DNA of 64,000 bases from Pempheris klunzingeri (Eukaryota; Chordata; Actinopteri; Acropomatiformes; Pempheridae): NCBI RefSeq assembly GCF_042242105.1, contig NC_092027.1, positions 3,175,506-3,239,505 of the forward strand, read 5' to 3'. Below, piece by piece: positions 32,868-46,738 of the stretch; position 1 is the stretch's first letter; each line of letters opens with the position of its first letter. Position numbers and translations under genes: made by a program. Under the pieces are notes generated by a model. It was given only the letters and a program-made list of their open reading frames with translations, was not told the DNA's origin and searched no databases.

Positions 32868-33892
32868 GTTTGTGATGAGGAGGATTTCTGTGGCTTCTGT
32901 TGTTGTGAAGGACGGCTGTCAGTCATCCAGTGTTCAACTCTCAGGACTATAAACTCTCCCAGAGCAGTGGAGCATGGTGCTGCTGATGCAAAGTGGCTCT
33001 CTATGGAAATGCTCCCACTGACCCCAACAGGGACATGGATTACTCTGATGATGCTGTTTATCAATGGATCAATCAGTTTATCAGAGTATTGATTAGTTTT
33101 CAGTATAAATTCTAAATTTAGCTTTATTCTTCGGAACAAATTTATTTTCTAAATGTGTCTTATCTTATTCTGTTACTAGAGAAAAACACATCAGATTGAA
33201 GTCTGTGATTCTTTGAGGAAATATTGAAATCAGAGACGAGTTTTTGTGACTTTGTTTATGTTTCAGTAGAAATAAAATTTTTCTGCTGTTAACTATAAAT
33301 TAATATAATTATAGTGATTCTTGAATGAGTCACATTATGTCCTCGAACCGACTGAACTCTTCACTTAAACATTTTGCTGAACTGAAAATCAAACTTTAAC
33401 AGTTTTCAGATAAACTTGTCTCAGAGGTTTCACCTGATGTTTCTCAAAGATTTGAATCTTTCACACACTGTGTGTCACAAATGAACATCTTAAAACATTA
33501 CCGTCACATTTAACCACCGAGCTGTGTGAGCGGGTTTGATTTGATGACTTTTTACATGTAATCCAACAAGGTTCACTTTAAACGAGTAAAACAAACAGAT
33601 CTTGTTGGTCTTTTCTGTAGTTTAGAAGAAACCATTAAGGTATTGTGAAACAAAGAACACCTGACATTTTATCAGACCAGGTTATTTCATCATCTTTTCA
33701 TGTCCAAACTCAGACGTAGCTTGGTGACTAAACAGTTTAACTTTTTAACTTTAGTACTGAGACCTCACGGTCCAGCAGTGATGCCTGCCTGTTGCCATGG
33801 TTACTGAGCTCAGAGGAGGAAGTGAAACAACGAGCAGCGCTTTCATCCAAACTGTCCGGGTCTCTAAATTTCCTCCACGTGTCTCTCTGCAG

Positions 33893-34080
33893 CGGGTGGA
33901 GTCGTCCCCACCCTGAGCGTGCTGCCCCCCTCCAGTGAGGAGCTGCAGCAGGGGAAGGACAGACCAGGGTCCCCAGTCCTGAGCTCACCCACTGGGACTC
34001 TGCTGCTGGTTTCACTCTGCTGCTGCTCTCAGGCTGCACTTTCTCTCCCTCTCTCGCTCTTTAATGACATGTTTCATTGA
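33893..34080 (+). pseudogene. Pseudo-C exon, U5
   Basis: Same deletion; GVVPTLSVL start as in U4; former poly(A) signal AAGAAA. Confidence 0.92.
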
Positions 34081-34886
34081 AGTTTTTAAAGTGTTGTTGC
34101 TTGATATCATTTTGATAATTTCACAACAAGAAAGACCATTTCATCAAATCAGGGGTTTTCATCTGTGTTATTGTGAAAGTAACACATGGAGGTGTCTTAA
34201 TAGTTCCATTAAATCCCAAAAGAATGAACTCAAGTGAGTTTACAGTTTTGGAAAAGTCTGGAGAAAAGAAAGAACGAGTTCATTCTGTGTTTAATACACT
34301 TGATGGTACGAGAACATGCAGCCCAGACATGATAGAAGTAAATTCCTTAAAGCTTTTGTGACTACAGACACCGCTTCTGATCAATTATTACAAATCAGTT
34401 TTTTTTTGTGAACAAAGCTGATTGTTAAAATGTCTGAAGGAAAATCAGACCTCTCATGTTGAAACGGTTTTATAAATGTCCAGAAAAGTGTGATGAATCA
34501 GATGAAAGTAGAAAGTCTGAGGAGAATTGATTGTATTTGTTCAATGAAGTAGAAGATAATCAACTAATCAATAATCAATATAAAATAGAACAAAAGCAAA
34601 ACAAACTCTTGTTAATGTTGCTGCCTGTATTAACTCATCTACATTTCAACTCAGCTACAACAGATGTAGTTTGATCAGACTTTAAATATATTATTTAACA
34701 GCCTGTTCCAGTAAAATGACCATTTTAACGTACTTTACTTTAAATAGTGTTTCCTGGCAGTATTCTGTCATAAAGGACGTCACTGTCTGTCAAACCTCTT
34801 TAGTGTCTGTGTTTCTCTGCAGCTTCTCTGTGAGATCAGTTCCTCTTTAGCTGAGGGAGGTTTTTGTACGGCGTTGTATCACTGTG

Positions 34887-35454
34887 TGAGCGGGAAGCTG
34901 TTACGCTGCTGACAGTAATAAACTCCTGCATCTTCAGTCTGGACTCTGCTGATGGTCAGAGTGAAGTCGGTCTGATGGGCTGTTGCACTAAAACGGTCAG
35001 AAACTCCTGACTGACGATATGTAGTGTCATAAATCAGGAGTTTAGGAGCTTCACCAGCTTTCTGAAGGTACCAGTTCATGTCGTCACCTATATTTGTACT
35101 GGATTTACATCTGATAGAGACAGTCTGTCCTGGAACAGCAGACTGAGATTCAGGAGACTGAGTCACGATAATTTCTGCTGATGAATCTGGAAAACATGAA
35201 AAAGAGGAGAAGGGTTATTGAGACAAATCCAGCCTGGAGGAAGATGATCAACATCCAAACAGAAGAGAATCAAATGTTTAACATGGAGAACAGATGGAAG
35301 AAGGTCAATGCTGCTTGTTTCAGTGATTCTCCATCATAGCAGAGCATCATTGTGGTGAACCTGGCTGCACCCTGAAGCAAAGTTTCCAGAAGAGAGTCTC
35401 ACCCTGAACAAGGAGCCCCAGGGTGGCCAGCAGTAGAGTCAGTGACATCATCAT
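34887..35454 (-). CDS. Ig light-chain V gene VB3 (family B)
   Basis: Leader exon 35403-35454, V exon 34887-35186, 12-RSS 34859-34886, octamer/TTAAGA 35515-35556. CDR2 YDTTYRQ and CDR3 part QQRNSFPL as in VB1. Framework 1 has SQSAVPG where VB1 has SQSVVPG. Confidence 0.95.
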
Positions 35455-36813
35455 CGTGCTGCCGGCGTGTCAGCGTCTCTGAAAGGTCTGAACAGCCACC
35501 GATCAACACTGGTCTCTTAACGGCCGGGAGCAGAGAGGCAGGACACACATGCAAACACACAGAGTCAGTGAACTGTAGCCGTCCTCAACATATCATGGAG
35601 TTTCCCCTCAGAGCTCAGAGCAGATTAGCATATTTACATGTAGAGGAGAATGAAAAGTGTGGTGCTAAACCGATCCAGTGGTTCATGGACAGGTTTGTTC
35701 TCTCTGTCCAGTCTGTTAACACGGTCTTTTTCCACAATGACTAGTTAGATTCATATCAATAATGATTTGACAGCTTTAGGTGTTTTCATACGGAGGTTTG
35801 ACCAAGTAAAGTGGTGATGAGTCATGAGGGGATGCTGAGGCCGAGGATCTCACACAGCGTGCTGGACAGAGTCCAACCAGAAGTTTTGGACATTTGGGCA
35901 GAACCAGAAAACACTGAAGTCCTCATCAGTCACAGCTGGACACATTCTTTGCCTCCAGTCCATGTGCTAACAGCTGTGAGCAGTAATGTGAGTTTCCTGA
36001 AGGTCTTCATGCTGCACTTCTCCTCCATGTTGACTGAAAAGTTCAGATTCTACAGTCGTCACCTTTTCTCCACAAGGTCCATTCAGTAGCTGCTCTGGAG
36101 CTTTGGGCCAAAGCGCATGATTTTCCTCAGCAGATGGAGTCCCATGATGGTTCAGATGAGCGGGAATGTGATCAACTAAATGACAACTAGGTGATCCATC
36201 TGCCGGGGAAGATCATGTGATGTGACTGAAAGCTCCACAACAGCTAGTAGATGGATGTTGTGCAGATATCGTTTTGTTGTTTCAAAGGTGGAAAATGAAC
36301 TTTCAGTCTCAGTGTATTTGTTGGGTTTTTGTGTTGAATGTAAAATAAAATGTGTTGTTGTAAATTCTTTGGCGCATCACTGACGTCTTTTTTCTTTTTA
36401 TGATTCCACTTGATATCTGTCGTTTCTTTGCTTACTATGGGTTCATACATCTAAAGTAACATCTTGTGACTGGAGAGGTGGACAGGTGTTTCTCTGGGCC
36501 AGCATTGATGGTGAAGCTGATGCTGATCAGTGTCTTCATGTTTTCCTTGAACAGGTTACAGTTGAGATCGCTGTGGCCCAGGATGAGGCTGGGATCAAAG
36601 GTCATGACCTAGACTGTCCCAGGTTGACACCTTTTGATTGATTGGCAGATCAGATAAGAACATGGGATAATAATGTGATGTGAATGGATGGTGATAAACT
36701 GTGATGGAGGAACTAATTTAATTTGCACAAAGATTTTCTGTCATTGATCTTGTTTTGATTCATGTTTACTGGTGTTAAAGCAGCAGTGGTGAAATGTTCA
36801 CTCTGCTTGATGA

Positions 36814-36815
<2 letters not shown>

Positions 36816-36872
<57 letters not shown>
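36816..36872. repeat. (TG)n tract before VA11
   Basis: 57-bp pure TG/CA tract. Confidence 0.92.
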
Positions 36873-36874
<2 letters not shown>

Positions 36875-36984
36875 TGACTCAGTGAAGTGTATCAGTCTCT
36901 GCAGCAGCTTCCAGCTGCAGCAGTCAGTTCAGTTTCTGTTCAGTCTGACTGAGGGAGGTTTTTGTACGACGCTTTTTCACTGTG

Positions 36985-37467
36985 TGAACGAATACTGACT
37001 GTTCACATAGAATTCCCCCAGACAGTAATAAACTGCTGCATCTTCAGTCTGGACTCCACTGATGGTCAGAGTGAAGTCAGAGTTTGATCCACTGCCTGTA
37101 AAACGACCTGGAGTTCCTGATGCTCGAGTGCTAGCACGGTAAATGAGCAGTTTAGGAGTTTCTCCATCTCTCTGTTGGTACCAGGCTAAGGCGTGATAGC
37201 TGCTCCAAGTATAAACATTCCGACTGGTCTTACAGCTGATGGTGACGGAGCCTCCCACAGCAGAGCTCACTGCTCCAGGCTGAGTCGCTGTGTACTGACC
37301 TCTGGACTCTGAGGGCACAGAGACAGAAACATAAAGCAGCGTCACGGTTTAGTCGGCTTCATTTCAGAGGGACGGATGTTGGTAGAGGAGAGGAGTCTGA
37401 TGCTCTGGACTTTACCTGTGAAGCAGCAGCAGAGGAGAGTCCAGATGAGGACGGAGGTCAGAGTCAT
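36985..37467 (-). CDS. Ig light-chain V gene VA11 (family A, a position, long CDR1)
   Basis: Leader exon 37416-37467, V exon 36985-37308, 12-RSS 36957-36984, promoter 37548-37593. CDR1 [17 protein letters not shown]2 [15 protein letters not shown]3 part [12 protein letters not shown]. By eye the exon matches VA14 at every base but one (Ala/Val in YTATQ/YTVTQ), although VA14 is at the b position of another unit. Confidence 0.95.
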
Positions 37468-37965
37468 GTTTGTGATGAGGAGGATTTCTGTGGCTTCTGT
37501 TGTTGTGAAGGACGGCTGTCAGTCATCCAGTGTTCAACTCTCAGGACTATAAACTCTCCCAGAGCAGTGGAGCATGGTGCTGCTGATGCAAAGTGGCTCT
37601 CTATGGAAATGCTCCCACTGACCCCAACAGGGACTTCAGGATCAGTCAATTCATCATTCTATTGATTAGAAGTTATTGAACACCAGTTTTGTAGGATGTT
37701 GGCTCTGTGCTTGTGGAGGATTTTTAAAGACGTTTTTGTTTAAATTAATTTTGAGGGAAAATATATCTAAGTTCCCTTTAAAATATGTGTGTATGAAATA
37801 AAAATATACAATCTATAAACCGGTGGCTCTGTGTTTTTTAATCTGACAATATTCTACAATGACAAACTATTTTTGGGGAGGTTGTTTGTGTCAGAGTCAG
37901 AGAGCCGTGTCTCTTCTACACTGAGAGGTTTTTGTACGGCGGCTCAATGACTTTGTATCACTGTG

Positions 37966-38003
37966 GTGGACTTTTGGTGGAGGAACCAGACTGGATGTTG
38001 GAA
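37966..38003 (+). CDS. J segment U6-J1
   Basis: Encodes [12 protein letters not shown]; 23-RSS 37927-37965. Confidence 0.95.
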
Positions 38004-38345
38004 GTAAGTCAAATGCATTTTTTTATTTTGGCTGTTTTATTATTATCATGAATTATATTCAACACTGTAGGAAAAAACTAGTGTTCAGTTGCTCAATGAA
38101 TAATTTTCTGTCAGAGACAAAGTTCACTTCAGAAACAGAAATCAATCAAAAAGTCATTGTAACAAAAAGAATATTGAGTCAGTTGATGAATCATTGTTTT
38201 GATTGATTGTGTTGTTTCATGCTTTAATGGTAGAACTGCATGCTGAGGGCTTGTAGGTTTAGTTCAGTCTGTCAGAGTCAGAGAGCCGTGTCTCTTTACA
38301 CTGAGAGGTTTTTGTACGGCGGCTCAATGACTTTGTATCACTGTG

Positions 38346-38386
38346 GTGGACGTTCGGTGGAGGAACCAGACTGGATGTTACTCAAA
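38346..38386 (+). CDS. J segment U6-J2 (long form)
   Basis: Encodes [13 protein letters not shown] (41 nt); 23-RSS 38307-38345. It combines the Trp start of U3-J2 with the long end of U4-J2. Confidence 0.95.
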
Positions 38387-38723
38387 GTAAGTCAAATGCT
38401 TGGGATTCGTTTTATTTCAGGAGTTATTGTTCTTTTCATTCCCTTCATAATCACCATGAATAGTTGGTTTTCCATAATGATGATTATTTTTGTTGAAATA
38501 TTTTGTGCTTGGAGACAAAGTTAATGTCGACAGAGAGATTTATAAAAACTTGTTCCAGTGAATTTAAAACATTAAGCCTGGAGGTAAATCATTATCTCCA
38601 ACCTTCATGGTCAAGCCGCATGTTTTGCGTGTTTGTAGGTTTAGTTCAGACAAAGTCAGAGAGCCGTGTCTCTTTACACTGAGAGGTTTTTGTACGGCGG
38701 TTCAATGACTTTGTATCACTGTG

Positions 38724-38761
38724 GTGGACGTTCGGTGGAGGAACCAGACTGGATGTTGGAA
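38724..38761 (+). CDS. J segment U6-J3
   Basis: Encodes [12 protein letters not shown]; 23-RSS 38685-38723. Confidence 0.95.
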
Positions 38762-39620
38762 GTAAGTTTCTGCACAAATACTAAACTAAATTTCCTAAAG
38801 TCATATTCTAAATTCAGTTTTTGTAGGTTTGAGGCAGATAAAAAATATCTTGTTTTAATTTTAAGACTTTTAGTATCCATGTTGTGATCTGTCCTGCTTT
38901 ATCATGGAGGCTGACTCGGAGCAGCTTTACTGAACATTTCTTCAAACATTCCTGTCAAACTGAAATTCAAACAGTTTAGAAAGTGTTGAAGCCATAAAAT
39001 GTTCATATTAGTGTGAAAATGTTTTGGTCAGTTTTAGTTTATCTTCCACATCATTACTTACTGTTGCTGCAATGTGCTGAAATTCACTTTCTTCCAGTAA
39101 AATTGAACAGCATGAAGATAAAGACGGGTATCTGATAATGTGCAAAATCTCTGATCCCTTCGTTGTGTCATATATTGTTTGAAATGGTGAAAATCTGTTC
39201 AGTTTGGTGAAGATGACTGAAATCCACATGAAGAACGTTTGACTATAGTCCGGTCATTTTCTGTATCTTTCATGTTTCCACTAAATACTTTAAAGTCATT
39301 TATAATCAAGGTTTGAGATGATTTTGATGGCAAAGGTTTAAAACGAGGTCCAACGTTGACATTTTATCTGCAGTGTAGTTTGAGGTGTTTCAGGTCTTTT
39401 CTGGATGATGATTCTCTCTGTGCTGATGTGCATGAGAGGCTTCATAAAGGGAAGTGAAACAATGTGTGAGTGAGTGAGTGACTGGTGGAGCAGAAAAACC
39501 ACCTGACAGAAACTCCTTAAAGGACAAAACCAGCTCTCTCACAGTGAAGGTGTCCAAGTGTCTGGTGGTTGATTGACAGCTGTGTGGTCCCCGTCCTCTA
39601 ATCTGATTGGTGTCTCCTAG

Positions 39621-39946
39621 GTGATGTCCGTCCCACCCTGACGGTGCTGCCCCCCTCCGGTGAGGAGCTGGAGAAGGGGAAGGCCACGCTCATGTGTCTG
39701 GCCAACAAGGGCTTCCCCTCAGGCTGGAGTCTGGCCTGGAAGGTGGACGGCAGCAGCAGCTTCAGCTGGGAGGAGAGCAGGAGCCCCGGGGTGCTGGAGA
39801 AGGACGGCCGCTACAGCTGGAGCAGCACCCTGAGGCTCCCTGCTGACCAGTGGAAGAAGGTGGGCTCTGTGACCTGTGAGGCCACCCAGGGCTCCCAGTC
39901 TAAAGTCTCAGAGACACTGATGAGGAACCAGTGTCCCCAGTCCTGA
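39621..39946 (+). CDS. Ig light-chain C exon, U6
   Basis: Complete constant exon, SQSKVSETL type. It has a silent CTC codon before ATG in ATLMC, shared with U9-C. Poly(A) signal 40093-40098. Confidence 0.96.
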
Positions 39947-41138
39947 GCTGACCCACTGGGACTCTGCTCTGGTTTTACTCTGCTACTGCTCTCAGTCTGA
40001 CCTCTGATACACTGTCTTTTTTCTCTCTGTAAATGCTTCAGTATAATTCTCACTTGCTTTATTGTTGACTGATACAGTTGATCATTCAAAACAATAAAAG
40101 TCTCATAAAACATTGGTTTCCATTCATGACAGTGATGGATCTTTTTCTTTGCCGTATGTTTCATATTAGGAACATTTGTTAGAATTAAGCACAAGACCAC
40201 AATCTTTCTAGTCACTTCTTGATACTTCGTAGTAGTTGCAGGTTTGTTTGTTACGACTGAAAATTGGTAACAATCCTCATAATGATTAAAATATTTCAAT
40301 GGAAAACCAACAAATGACTTCATATCACTGAAATCTGCTCCTGATGATGCATTTGTTGTTGGGACTTCATTTGCATGTGATAGTGATGCTAACAGAAGAA
40401 AGTTGGTGATAAATAAAAAGCAGAGTATCATCAGCATAAAGTGAGATTTTAATGCCAGTAATATTTAAATGAAAGAGTTAATGATTGAACACAAGGCTTA
40501 ATGACAGAGAGGATGATGGTCTCTGTATGTAGAAGAGAAAGGAGAACTATTGATCAGCTGTGCCCATGTTTGTTAATAAAAGAATAAAGGCTGAAATGTT
40601 GCTGCCTTAATAATTACAATCCATCCATTAAATCTACAGTGAGTGGGTTTATCTCAGGGTCAGATCAGTAGTATTTTATTAAGTAGACGTCACCTCTGAA
40701 AGCTGAGTCAGTGCAGCCTAACAGTGTCTCTGTTTAGCTGTGGTGTCCTACAGCAGGAAGGTGCTGATGTGAAAAGATGAAAGGAGGCCATTTTACAGCA
40801 GTCGTACAGGAGTCTGTGCCACATGGTGTCCTGTCTTTGATTCAAAAGCACAGCTGTGATTTGGTCTAAAAAAGTGCCAGATATGAGGCTTTGGTTGCTT
40901 ACAAAGAAAAAGAAGATGTAAGTGCTTCATTAAGAAAAGTCTTGTGGAAATAGAGGTGTTTGTGTTTAAAAACTATTAGAGCATCATTTTATTGCTCTAC
41001 AATGAAGGCCAAGTCAGTTTTGTGTGAGTGACTCAGTGAAGTGTATCAGTCTCTGCAGCAGCTTCCAGCTGCAGCAGTCAGTTCAGTTTCTGTTCAGTCT
41101 GACTGAGGGAGGTTTTTGTACGACGCTTTTTCACTGTG

Positions 41139-41621
41139 CGAACAAATACTGACTGTTCACATAGAATTCCCCCATACAGTAATAAACTGCTGCATCTTCA
41201 GTCTGGACTCCACTGATGGTCAGAGTGAAGTCAGAGTTTGATCCACTGCCTGTAAAACGATCTGGAATTCCTGATGCTCGAGTGCTAGCGTAGTAAATGA
41301 GCAGTTTAGGAGTTTCTCCATCTCTCTGTTGGTACCAGGATAAGGCGTGATTGCTGCTCCAAGTATAAACATCCCGACTGGTCTTACAGCTGATGGTGAC
41401 GGAGCCTCCCACAGCAGAGCTCACTGCTCCAGGCTGAGTCACTGTGGCCTGACCTCTGGACTCTGAGGGCACAGAGACAGAAACATAAAGCAGCGTCACG
41501 GTTTAGTCGGCTTCATTTCAGAGGGACGGATGTTGATGGAGGAGAGGAGCCTGATGCTCTGGACTTTACCTGTGAAGCAGCAGCAGAGGAGAGTCCAGAT
41601 GAGGACGGAGGTCAGAGTCAT
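41139..41621 (-). CDS. Ig light-chain V gene VA12 (family A, b position, long CDR1)
   Basis: Leader exon 41570-41621, V exon 41139-41462, 12-RSS 41111-41138, promoter 41702-41747. N-terminus ATVTQPG as VA8; CDR1 [14 protein letters not shown], a long form mostly seen at the a position; CDR2 [15 protein letters not shown]3 part [12 protein letters not shown], with Leu for Ser next to the end. Confidence 0.95.
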
Positions 41622-42645
41622 GTTTGTGATGAGGAGGATTTCTGTGGCTTCTGTTGTTGTGAAGGACGGCTGTCAGTCATCCAGTGTTCAACTCTCAGGA
41701 CTATAAACTCTCCCAGAGCAGTGGAGCATGGTGCTGCTGATGCAAAGTGGCCCTCTATGGAAATGCTCCCACTGACCCCAACAGGGACATGGATTACTCT
41801 GATGATGCTGTTTATCAATGGATCAATCAGTTTATCAGAGTATTGATTAGTTTTCAGTATAAATTCTAAATTTAACTTTATTCTTCGGAACAAATTTATT
41901 TTCTAAATGTGTCTTATCTTATTCTGTTACTAGAGAAAAACACATCAGATTGAAGTCTGTGATTCTTTGAGGAAATATTGAAATCAGAGATGAGTTTTTG
42001 TGACTTTGTTTATGTTTCAGTAGAAATACAATTTTCTGCTGTTAACTATAAATTAATATAATTATAGTGATTCTTGAATGAGTCACATTATGTCCTCGAA
42101 CCGACTGAACTCTTCACTTAAACATTTTGCTGAACTGAAAATCAAACTTTAACAGTTTTCAGATAAACTTGTCTCAGAGGTTTCACCTGATGTTTCTCAA
42201 AGATTTGAATCTTTCACACACTGTGTGTCACAAATGAACATCTTAAAACATTACCGTCACATTTAACCACCGAGCTGTGTGAGCGGGTTTGATTTGATGA
42301 CTTTTTACATGTAATCCAACAAGGTTCACTTTAAACGAGTAAAACAAACAGATCTTGTTGGTCTTTTCTGTAGTTTAGAAGAAACCATTAAGGTATTGTG
42401 AAACAAAGAACACCTGACATTTTATCAGACCAGGTTATTTCATCATCTTTTCATGTCCAAACTCAGACGTAGCTTGGTGACTAAACAGTTTAACTTTTTA
42501 ACTTTAGTACTGAAACCTCACGGTCCAGCAGTGATGCCTGCCTGTTGCCATGGTTACTGAGCTCAGAGGAGGAAGTGAAACACCGAGCAGCGCTTTCATC
42601 CAAACTGTCCGGGTCTCTAAATTTCCTCCACGTGTCTCTCTGCAG

Positions 42646-42833
42646 CGGGTGGAGTCGCCCCCACCCTGAGCGTGCTGCCCCCCTCCAGTGAGGAGCTGCA
42701 GCAGGGGAAGGACAGACCAGGGTCCCCAGTCCTGAGCTCACCCACTGGGACTCTGCTGCTGGTTTCACTCTGCTGCTGCTCTCAGGCTGCACTTTCTCTC
42801 CCTCTCTCGCTCTTTAATGACATGTTTCATTGA
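42646..42833 (+). pseudogene. Pseudo-C exon, U6
   Basis: Same deletion; GVAPTLSVL start; poly(A) signal AATAAA kept. Confidence 0.92.
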
Positions 42834-43639
42834 AGTTTTTAAAGTGTTGTTGCTTGATATCATTTTGATAATTTCACAACAATAAAGACCATTTCATCAA
42901 ATCAGGGGTTTTCATCTGTGTTATTGTGAAAGTAACACATGGAGGTGTCTTAATAGTTCCATTAAATCCCAAAAGAATGAACTCAAGTGAGTTTACAGTT
43001 TTGGAAAAGTCTGGAGAAAAGAAAGAACGAGTTCATTCTGTGTTTAATACACTTGATGGTACGAGAACATGCAGCCCAGACATGATAGAAGTAAATTCCT
43101 TAAAGCTTTTGTGACTACAGACACCGCTTCTAATCAATTATTACAAATCAGTTTTTTTTTGTGAACAAAGCTGATTGTTAAAATGTCTGAAGGAAAATCA
43201 GACCTCTCATGTTGAAACGGTTTTATAAATGTCCAGAAAAGTGTGATGAATCAGATGAAAGTAGAAAGTCTGAGGAGAATTGATTGTATTTGTTCGATGA
43301 AGTAGAAGATAATCAACTAATCAATAATCAATATAAAATAGAACAAAAGCAAAACAAACTATTGTTAATGTTGCTGCCTGTATTAACTCATCTACATTTC
43401 AACTCAGCTACAACAGATGTAGTTTGATCAGACTTTAAATATATTATTTAACAGCCTGTTCCAGTAAAATGACCATTTTAACGTACTTTACTTTAAATAG
43501 TGTTTCCTGGCAGTATTCTGTCATAAAGGACGTCACTGTCTGTCAAACCTCTTTAGTGTCTGTGTTTCTCTGCAGCTTCTCTGTGAGATCAGTTCCTCTT
43601 TAGCTGAGGGAGGTTTTTGTACGGCGTTGTATCACTGTG

Positions 43640-44207
43640 TGAGCGGGCGGCTGTTACGCTGCTGACAGTAATAAACTCCTGCATCTTCAGTCTGGACTCT
43701 GCTGATGGTCAGAGTGAAGTCGGTCTGATGGGCTGTTGCACTAAAACGGTCAGAAACTCCTGACTGACGTTCTGTAGTGTCATAAATCAGGAGTTTAGGA
43801 GCTTCACCAGCTTTCTGAAGGTACCAGTTCATGTCGTCACCTATATTTGTACTGGATTTACATCTGATAGAGACAGTCTGTCCTGGAACAGCAGACTGAG
43901 ATTCAGGAGACTGAGTCACAATAATTTCTGCTGATGAATCTGGAAAACATGAAAAAGAGGAGAAGGGTTATTGAGACAAATCCAGCCTGGAGGAAGATGA
44001 TCAACATCCAAACAGAAGAGAATCAAATGTTTAACATGGAGAACAGATGGAAGAAGGTCAATGCTGCTTGTTTCAGTGATTCTCCATCATAGCAGAGCAT
44101 CATTGTGGTGAACCTGGCTGCACCCTGAAGCAAAGTTTCCAGAAGAGAGTCTCACCCTGAACAAGGAGCCCCAGGGTGGCCAGCAGTAGAGTCAGTGACA
44201 TCATCAT
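43640..44207 (-). CDS. Ig light-chain V gene VB4 (family B)
   Basis: Leader exon 44156-44207, V exon 43640-43939, 12-RSS 43612-43639, octamer/TTAAGA 44268-44309. CDR2 YDTTERQ (GAA codon), CDR3 part QQRNSRPL, with Arg for Phe through a two-base change. Confidence 0.95.
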
Positions 44208-45566
44208 CGTGCTGCCGGCGTGTCAGCGTCTCTGAAAGGTCTGAACAGCCACCGATCAACACTGGTCTCTTAACGGCCGGGAGCAGAGAGGCAGGACACA
44301 CATGCAAACACACAGAGTCAGTGAACTGTAGCCGTCCTCAACATATCATGGAGTTTCCCCTCAGAGCTCAGAGCAGATTAGCATATTTACATGTAGAGGA
44401 GAATGAAAAGTGTGGTGCTAAACCGATCCAGTGGTTCATGGACAGGTTTGTTCTCTCTGTCCAGTCTGTTAACACGGTCTTTTTCCACAATGACTAGTTA
44501 GATTCATATCAATAATGATTTGACAGCTTTAGGTGTTTTCATACGGAGGTTTGACCAAGTAAAGTGGTGATGAGTCATGAGGGGATGCTGAGGCCGAGGA
44601 TCTCACACAGCGTGCTGGACAGAGTCCAACCAGAAGTTTTGGACATTTGGGCAGAACCAGAAAACACTGAAGTCCTCATCAGTCACAGCTGGACACATTC
44701 TTTGCCTCCAGTCCATGTGCTAACAGCTGTGAGCAGTAATGTGAGTTTCCTGAAGGTCTTCATGCTGCACTTCTCCTCCATGTTGACTGAAAAGTTCAGA
44801 TTCTACAGTCGTCACCTTTTCTCCACAAGGTCCATTCAGTAGCTGCTCTGGAGCTTTGGGCCAAAGCGCATGATTTTCCTCAGCAGATGGAGTCCCATGA
44901 TGGTTCAGATGAGCGGGAATGTGATCAACTAAATGACAACTAGGTGATCCATCTGCCGGGGAAGATCATGTGATGTGACTGAAAGCTCCACAACAGCAAG
45001 TAGATGGATGTTGTGCAGATATCGTTTTGTTGTTTCAAAGGTGGAAAATGAACTTTCAGTCTCAGTGTATTTGTTGGGTTTTTGTGTTGAATGTAAAATA
45101 AAATGTGTTGTTGTAAATTCTTTGGTGCATCACTGACGTCTTTTTTCTTTTTATGATTCCACTTGATATCTGTCTTTTCTTTGCTTACTATGGGTTCATA
45201 CATCTAAAGTAACATCTTGTGACTGGAGAGGTGGACAGGTGTTTCTCTGGGCCAGCATTGATGGTGAAGCTGATGCTGATCAGTGTCTTCATGTTTTCCT
45301 TGAACAGGTTACAGTTGAGATCGCTGTGGCCCAGGATGAGGCTGGGATCAAAGGTCATGACCTAGACTGTCCCAGGTTGACACCTTTTGATTGATTGGCA
45401 GATCAGATAAGAACATGGGACAATAATGTGATGTGAATGGATGGTGATAAACTGTGATGGAGGAACTAATTTAATTTGCACAAAGATTTTCTGTCATTGA
45501 TCTTGTTTTGATTCACGTTTACTGGTGTTAAAGCAGCAGTGGTGAAATGTTCACTCTGCTTGATGA

Positions 45567-45568
<2 letters not shown>

Positions 45569-45619
<51 letters not shown>
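45569..45619. repeat. (TG)n tract before VA13
   Basis: 51-bp pure TG/CA tract. Confidence 0.92.
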
Positions 45620-45621
<2 letters not shown>

Positions 45622-45731
45622 TGACTCAGTGAAGTGTATCAGTCTCTGCAGCAGCTTCCAGCTGCAGCAGTCAGTTCAGTTTCTGTTCAGTCTGACTGAG
45701 GGAGGTTTTTGTACGACGCTTTTTCACTGTG

Positions 45732-46202
45732 CGAACGACCACTGACTGTTCACATAGAATACCCCCATACAGTAATAAACTGCTGCATCTTCAGTCTGGA
45801 CTCCACTGATGGTCAGAGTGAAGTCAGAGTTTGATCCACTGCCTGTGAAACGACCTGGAATCCCTGATTCTCGAGTGCTAGTAGTGTAAATGAGCAGTTT
45901 AGGAGTTTCTCCATCTCTCTGTTGGTACCAGGAGAAATAGCTCCCATAAATATTCCGACTGGTCTTACAGCTGATGGTGACGGAGCCTCCCACAGCAGAG
46001 CTCACTGCTCCAGGCTGAGTCGCTGTGTACTGACCTCTGGACTCTGAGGGCACAGAGACAGAAACATAAAGCAGCGTCACGGTTTAGTCGGCTTCATTTC
46101 AGAGGGACGGATGTTGGTAGAGGAGAGGAGTCTGATGCTCTGGACTTTACCTGTGAAGCAGCAGCAGAGGAGAGTCCAGATGAGGACGGAGGTCAGAGTC
46201 AT
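45732..46202 (-). CDS. Ig light-chain V gene VA13 (family A, a position)
   Basis: Leader exon 46151-46202, V exon 45732-46043, 12-RSS 45704-45731, promoter 46283-46328. CDR1 [13 protein letters not shown]2 [11 protein letters not shown]3 part [12 protein letters not shown]. The CDR3 end is the same as VA5 while CDR1 resembles VA15. Confidence 0.95.
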
Positions 46203-46700
46203 GTTTGTGATGAGGAGGATTTCTGTGGCTTCTGTTGTTGTGAAGGACGGCTGTCAGTCATCCAGTGTTCAACTCTCAGGACTATAAACTCTCCCAGAGC
46301 AGTGGAGCATGGTGCTGCTGATGCAAAGTGGCTCTCTATGGAAATGCTCCCACTGACCCCAACAGGGACTTCAGGATCAGTCAATTCATCAGTCTATTGA
46401 TTAGAAGTTATTGAACACCAGTTTTGTAGGATGTTGGCTCTGTGCTTGTGGAGGATTTTTAAAGACGTTTTTGTTTAAATTGATTTTGAGAGAAAATTTA
46501 TCTAAGTTCCCTTTAAAATATGTGTGTATGAAATAAAAATATACAGTCTATAAACCGGTGGCTCTGTGTTTTTTAATCTGACAATATTCTACAATGACAA
46601 ACTATTTTTGGGGAGCTTGTTTGTGTCAGAGTCAGAGAGCCGTGTCTCTTCTACACTGAGAGGTTTTTGTACGGCGGCTCAATGACTTTGTATCACTGTG

Positions 46701-46738
46701 GTGGACTTTTGGTGGAGGAACCAGACTGGATGTTGGAA
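46701..46738 (+). CDS. J segment U7-J1
   Basis: Encodes [12 protein letters not shown]; 23-RSS 46662-46700. Confidence 0.95.

Larger units (their letters stand above)
28221..36956. repeat. Array unit U5 (complete, 8.74 kb)
   Basis: Holds VA9, J1-J3, C, VA10, pseudo-C, VB3. Confidence 0.92.
36957..45703. repeat. Array unit U6 (complete, 8.75 kb)
   Basis: Holds VA11, J1-J3, C, VA12, pseudo-C, VB4. It carries a 9-bp insertion near 40387-40395 not seen in other units. Confidence 0.92.
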